Shown in pieces: positions 60,294 through 64,000 of a stretch of DNA of 64,000 nucleotides. The notes under the pieces were generated by a model. The model was given only the letters and a program-made list of their open reading frames with translations. It was not told the origin of the DNA and did no database searches. The DNA is from an uncultured Alistipes sp. GTDB lineage: Bacteria; Bacteroidota; Bacteroidia; Bacteroidales; Rikenellaceae. The translations under genes and the position numbers were made by a program. The DNA is taken from NCBI GenBank assembly GCA_944321955.1, contig CALUNG010000007.1, positions 41,398-105,397 of the forward strand. Direction: 5' to 3'. Positions within the stretch are counted from its first letter, which is position 1; each line of letters starts with the position of its first letter.

Positions 60294-61274
60294 CTATGAC
60301 ATCAGTTTGAGTTCGGCCAGCGCTATGGCCGTGACGGCCTCAACCACGATGCGGGCCCTCAATACGATGCAGCTGTCGTGGCGGCCTCCGATTACGAGAG
60401 GCTCGATGCGCCCGCTGCCGAAATCGAACGTCTCCTGCGGCAGCGCTATGCTCGGCGTCGGTTTGACGGCTACCCTTACTACAAGCGGGTTGCCGTTGGT
60501 GATTCCGCCGTTGATGCCGCCTTCGTTGTTGGTGGCCGTGGTGCCGCGGGCGTCGATTATGCGGTCGTTGCGTTGCGATCCGCGCAGGCGCACCCCCTCG
60601 AATCCCGACCCGAACTCCACTCCCTTGACTGCCGGTACGGAGAAGAGCAGGTGGCTTATTACGCTCTCGGCCGAATCGAAGAACGGCTCGCCCAACCCCA
60701 TGGGCAATCCCTCGACACGGCACTCCACCACGCCGCCCACCGAATCGCCGTCGGCCACAGCGTCGGTTATGATGTCGGCGAAACGGCTGCTGTCGCGACA
60801 TCCGCCTATCTCGACGATCTCGCTCGTGAATTTCACGCCGTCGCCGAGAATCTTCTTGGCAACGACTCCTGCGGCTACCAGAGCTACGGTCATGCGTCCC
60901 GAAAACTGCCCTCCGCCGCGAAGGTCTATGGCATCGCCGTATTTGCGGTCGGCGACGAAATCGACATGTGACGGGCGCGGGTGGCGGCGGAACTGCGAAT
61001 AGTCTCCCGAACGGGTATTCTCGTTGCGGAAGGATACGGTTATGGTACCGCCGTCGGTTACTCCGTCGCGTATACCCTCTATTTCGGGCGTGTCGCTTTC
61101 GCGTCTTGGGGTAGTGCCCATAGCTCCGGCCCGGCGGGCTGCAAGATCGGCGGTGAAGTCGTCGGTACACAACGGTATGCCTGCCGGTACGCCGTCGATG
61201 CGTATCGCAATCCGCTCGGCGTGCGAGGCGCCGCTGATCTCCAGCTTCAATGCCTGTCCGAAGGTGTTGTGCAT
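60294..61274 (-). CDS. aroC: Chorismate synthase
   Basis: A 326-residue enzyme that makes chorismate from EPSP with reduced FMN, the last shared step to aromatic amino acids. Motifs: NTFGQALKLEISGASHAERI with the N-terminal His region, HPRPSHVDFVADRKYG, GGGQFSGRMTVALVAAG and GGRHDSCIVLRARIVVEA near the C-terminus. It is somewhat shorter than the usual 350-390 residues but keeps all conserved blocks. It starts 12 bases after aroA and ends directly against prmC, so all three are certainly cotranscribed. Confidence 0.94.
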   Translation of the reverse strand: MHNTFGQALKLEISGASHAERIAIRIDGVPAGIPLCTDDFTADLAARRAGAMGTTPRRESDTPEIEGIRDGVTDGGTITVSFRNENTRSGDYSQFRRHPRPSHVDFVADRKYGDAIDLRGGGQFSGRMTVALVAAGVVAKKILGDGVKFTSEIVEIGGCRDSSRFADIITDAVADGDSVGGVVECRVEGLPMGLGEPFFDSAESVISHLLFSVPAVKGVEFGSGFEGVRLRGSQRNDRIIDARGTTATNNEGGINGGITNGNPLVVRVAVKPTPSIALPQETFDFGSGRIEPLVIGGRHDSCIVLRARIVVEAVTAIALAELKLMS

Positions 61275-61286
61275 CGCGTTGCCGTT

Positions 61287-62537
61287 TTACTCTTTTACTC
61301 TCAATGATTCGAGGTCCTCGAAAAAGTCGGGGTAGCTCTTGCTTACGCATTCGGCCCCCTTGATCGTGACCTCACAGTCGCTGCGCAGCGCCGATACGGC
61401 CAGCGACATGGCTATGCGGTGGTCGCTGTGTCCGTCGACCTCGGCCGCGTGTATCTTTCCGCCGTGGACCTTCATCACGTTATCGGTGTCGATATCTATA
61501 TCGATGCCGAGTTTGGCGTACTCCTCCCTGAGCGTCTCGGCACGGTTGCTCTCCTTGTGCTCGAGGCGCGAGGTGCCGGTGATTACGCTCGTCCCTTCGG
61601 CTGCAGCGGCCAGTGCGGCCAGCGCCGGAAAGAGGTCGGGACAGTTGGTGGCGTCGAACTCGAATGCCGTGAGATTGCGGTGGGCGACCGTTATGGAGTT
61701 TTCTTCGTTGATGACCGAGGCTCCGGCACGTACCAGTGCGCGGCATACGAGCGTGTCGGCCTGAAGCGACAGCGTCGATATGTTGTCGAGGGTCACCTCC
61801 CCGGCTATGGCACCGGCTACGAGCAGCATGGCCGCAGCGCTCCAGTCTCCCTCGATCGAATAGTCGGCGGCCCTGTAGTGCTGACCGCCCTCGATGAAGA
61901 ATTCGGTGTAGTCGTTGTGCAGTATCTTGCCGCCGAAACGTTCGGCCGTCTCGACTGTCATGTCGATATATGGAGTCGAAACCGCCCCGTGGACCTTCAG
62001 CGTCGTGTCGCCGTCGGCCATAGGCAGCGCCAGCAGCAGACCGGTGATGAACTGCGACGATATGGAGCCATCGACCTCGATCTTGCCGCCGTGCATGCGT
62101 CCCCGTACCTCGATGGGCAGGAAACCGCCTCCGTCGCGTACCTCGACGCCCAGATGGCGCAGCGGCTCCATCATCATCGTCATCGGGCGGTGCAGCAGGG
62201 TGCCTTCACCCGTAATCACTACCGGCTGATCCCACAACGCGGCTATCGGCGTGAAGAGCCTTGTGGCCAGACCCGACTCCCCGACGTTTAGGACGTTGTC
62301 GCGCGGGGCGAACCCTCCGCGAACCGAAAGCGTCGTATCGTCGAGACGACGCACCTGTGCGCCCAGAGCCTCGATGCACTTGATGGCCGAGAGCGTATCG
62401 TTGCAGAATTCGATGTTGCGCAGCGTGCTTTCGCCCTCGGCAAGCAATGCGAGTGCGAGCGCCCGCTGGGCGTAACTTTTTGAACATGGCGGGGTCAGTT
62501 TGCCTTTCAGTCTGCCCCGCGGAACGGATTTATCCAT
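61287..62537 (-). CDS. aroA: EPSP synthase (3-phosphoshikimate 1-carboxyvinyltransferase)
   Basis: A 416-residue shikimate-pathway enzyme joining phosphoenolpyruvate and shikimate-3-phosphate. Motifs: LKGKLTPPCSKSYAQRALAL (the PPSKS-type PEP loop with Ser replaced at one position by Cys), NVGESGLATRLFTPI, and GHSDHRIAMSLAV near the C-terminus. The segment GTSRLEHKESNRAETLREEY is the phosphate-binding RxKESDR block, with Asn in place of the usual Asp. It begins 15 bases after lptB. Probably active; the S-to-C and D-to-N changes are noted. Confidence 0.94.
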   Translation of the reverse strand: MDKSVPRGRLKGKLTPPCSKSYAQRALALALLAEGESTLRNIEFCNDTLSAIKCIEALGAQVRRLDDTTLSVRGGFAPRDNVLNVGESGLATRLFTPIAALWDQPVVITGEGTLLHRPMTMMMEPLRHLGVEVRDGGGFLPIEVRGRMHGGKIEVDGSISSQFITGLLLALPMADGDTTLKVHGAVSTPYIDMTVETAERFGGKILHNDYTEFFIEGGQHYRAADYSIEGDWSAAAMLLVAGAIAGEVTLDNISTLSLQADTLVCRALVRAGASVINEENSITVAHRNLTAFEFDATNCPDLFPALAALAAAAEGTSVITGTSRLEHKESNRAETLREEYAKLGIDIDIDTDNVMKVHGGKIHAAEVDGHSDHRIAMSLAVSALRSDCEVTIKGAECVSKSYPDFFEDLESLRVKE

Positions 62538-62552
62538 AAAGATGAGTTGAAT

Positions 62553-63317
<765 letters not shown>

Positions 63318-63333
63318 TGCGATGTTTTTTTTA

Positions 63334-63341
63334 CAAAGTTA
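63334..63341 (-). promoter_or_regulatory. Putative -7 element for the lptB cluster
   Basis: TAACTTTG on the minus strand, 16 bases before the lptB ATG; divergent from the recQ promoter. Confidence 0.5.
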
Positions 63342-63365
63342 TTATAAAAATTCGAAATAAAGTTT

Positions 63366-63373
63366 TATCTTTG
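63366..63373 (+). promoter_or_regulatory. Putative -7 element for recQ
   Basis: TATCTTTG on the plus strand, 30 bases before the recQ ATG at 63404. Confidence 0.55.
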
Positions 63374-63403
63374 ACTTAAAATTGAGAAATCGGAGAGACG
63401 GAA

Positions 63404-64000
63404 ATGGCCAACAGTTCACAGAGTGCGGATCTGCTTCATGAAAAGCTGAAAGAGTATTTCGGCTTCTCGTCGTTTAAGGGAAACCAGGAGGCTGTCATCC
63501 GCAACGTACTGGCCGGCAAGGATACTTTTGTGCTGATGCCTACCGGCGGCGGGAAGTCGCTATGCTACCAGCTTCCGGCCCTGCTTATGGACGGCGTGGC
63601 CATAGTCATCTCGCCGCTCATCGCCCTGATGAAGAACCAGGTCGATTCGATGCGTACGTTCTCGGCCGATTCGGGTATTGCGCATTTCCTCAACTCGTCG
63701 CTCAACAAGAGCGCCGTGCAGCAGGTGCGCGACGACGTTCTGGCCGGAAAGACCAAGCTGCTCTACTTCGCGCCCGAGTCGCTCACCAAGGAGGACAACG
63801 TCGCTTTCCTGCGCAAAATCAAGATTTCGTTCTATGCCGTCGACGAGGCGCACTGCATATCGGAGTGGGGACACGATTTCCGTCCCGAGTACCGCCGCAT
63901 ACGTCCGATAATAAACGACATAGGCCAGGCCCCGCTGATAGCCCTCACGGCTACGGCCACGCCCAAGGTGCAGATGGACATACAGAAGAACCTCGGCATG
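63404..64000 (+). CDS. recQ: ATP-dependent DNA helicase RecQ, N-terminal part (runs off window)
   Basis: The visible 199 residues are the first RecA-like helicase domain. The RecQ-specific opening LKEYFGFSSFKGNQEAVIRN is followed by Walker A VLMPTGGGKSLCYQLPALL (residues 46-52), motif Ia AIVISPLIALMKNQV, the DEAH motif in FYAVDEAHCISEWGHDFRP and motif III LTATATPKVQ. The aromatic-rich loop WGHDFRP is specific to RecQ. RecQ unwinds duplex and joint DNA in recombination repair. The start follows the predicted promoter; the C-terminal half is outside the window. Confidence 0.93.
   Translation, partial: MANSSQSADLLHEKLKEYFGFSSFKGNQEAVIRNVLAGKDTFVLMPTGGGKSLCYQLPALLMDGVAIVISPLIALMKNQVDSMRTFSADSGIAHFLNSSLNKSAVQQVRDDVLAGKTKLLYFAPESLTKEDNVAFLRKIKISFYAVDEAHCISEWGHDFRPEYRRIRPIINDIGQAPLIALTATATPKVQMDIQKNLGM

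Overview
The window reads as a chromosomal core-genome segment of a Bacteroidota bacterium, most likely a high-GC gut member of the Rikenellaceae such as Alistipes (genus is an inference). The support is as follows. Most transcription units are preceded by the Bacteroidota -7 promoter element TAnnTTTG. Ribosome binding sites are weak or absent. Several families are typical of the phylum: a DUF2723 membrane protein, a PF14121-type putative porin, a MurF-like/alanine racemase fusion, an LptD-like assembly protein, secreted M3 peptidases and BACON/FN3-like lipoproteins. No insertion sequence, phage gene, integrase, CRISPR array or rRNA was seen. One tRNA, tRNA-Gln(CTG), is present.

Layout. 1-6407 (minus): an OPT peptide transporter, peptidase T and the start of glutamine-dependent NAD synthetase form one unit; manC and murF form another. 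6513-10197 (plus): phosphatidylserine synthase, a putative porin and a lytic transglycosylase. They converge on queG, and the two stop codons share one TTAA. 11201-15576: a long-chain acyl-CoA ligase faces a cysS-prfB unit. 15959-22392 (plus): a 1059-residue DUF2723 protein, a NamZ-like DUF1343 lipoprotein and a repeat-containing lipoprotein. 22514-24092 (minus): a 55-residue ferredoxin and serS. 24248-27275 (plus): a U32 family protein (RlhA-like), an RlmI-like methyltransferase and a small membrane protein. 27297-29110 (minus): rsmE followed by two half-size chromate-transporter genes. 29287-32099: a secreted nuclease lipoprotein, tRNA-Gln and a nucleoside permease.

32259-39838 (minus): two tandem secreted M3 metallopeptidases, then an operon of an EF-hand/leucine-rich-repeat lipoprotein, a second lipoprotein that appears to share its C-terminal domain, and a YhcH-family protein. 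40013-49107 (minus): an LptD-like protein, then grpE, dnaJ, a one-pass membrane protein, mutL, a rhomboid protease and an endonuclease/exonuclease/phosphatase-family protein, tightly packed. 49231-57164 (plus): cell-wall amidase, MCE/MlaD protein, mutS2, MurF-like/alanine racemase fusion, RsmI-like methyltransferase. 57203-63317 (minus): lptB, aroA, aroC, prmC, recX and an M23 peptidase, with 0-15 base gaps and one 16-base overlap. 63404 to the end (plus): start of recQ.

Many genes bear on the envelope: peptidoglycan synthesis and turnover (murF, MurF-like/Alr, amidase, lytic transglycosylase, M23, NamZ-like), LPS export (LptD, lptB), phospholipids (pssA, MCE protein) and surface sugars (manC). 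Translation genes form the second theme (cysS, serS, prfB, prmC, rsmE, RsmI-like, RlhA-like, RlmI-like, queG, tRNA-Gln). Nothing resembles a defence or mobile island. The least understood parts are the lipoproteins at 20572-22392 and 37245-39838, the nuclease lipoprotein, the DUF2723 protein, and the non-ATG start of the LptD gene.
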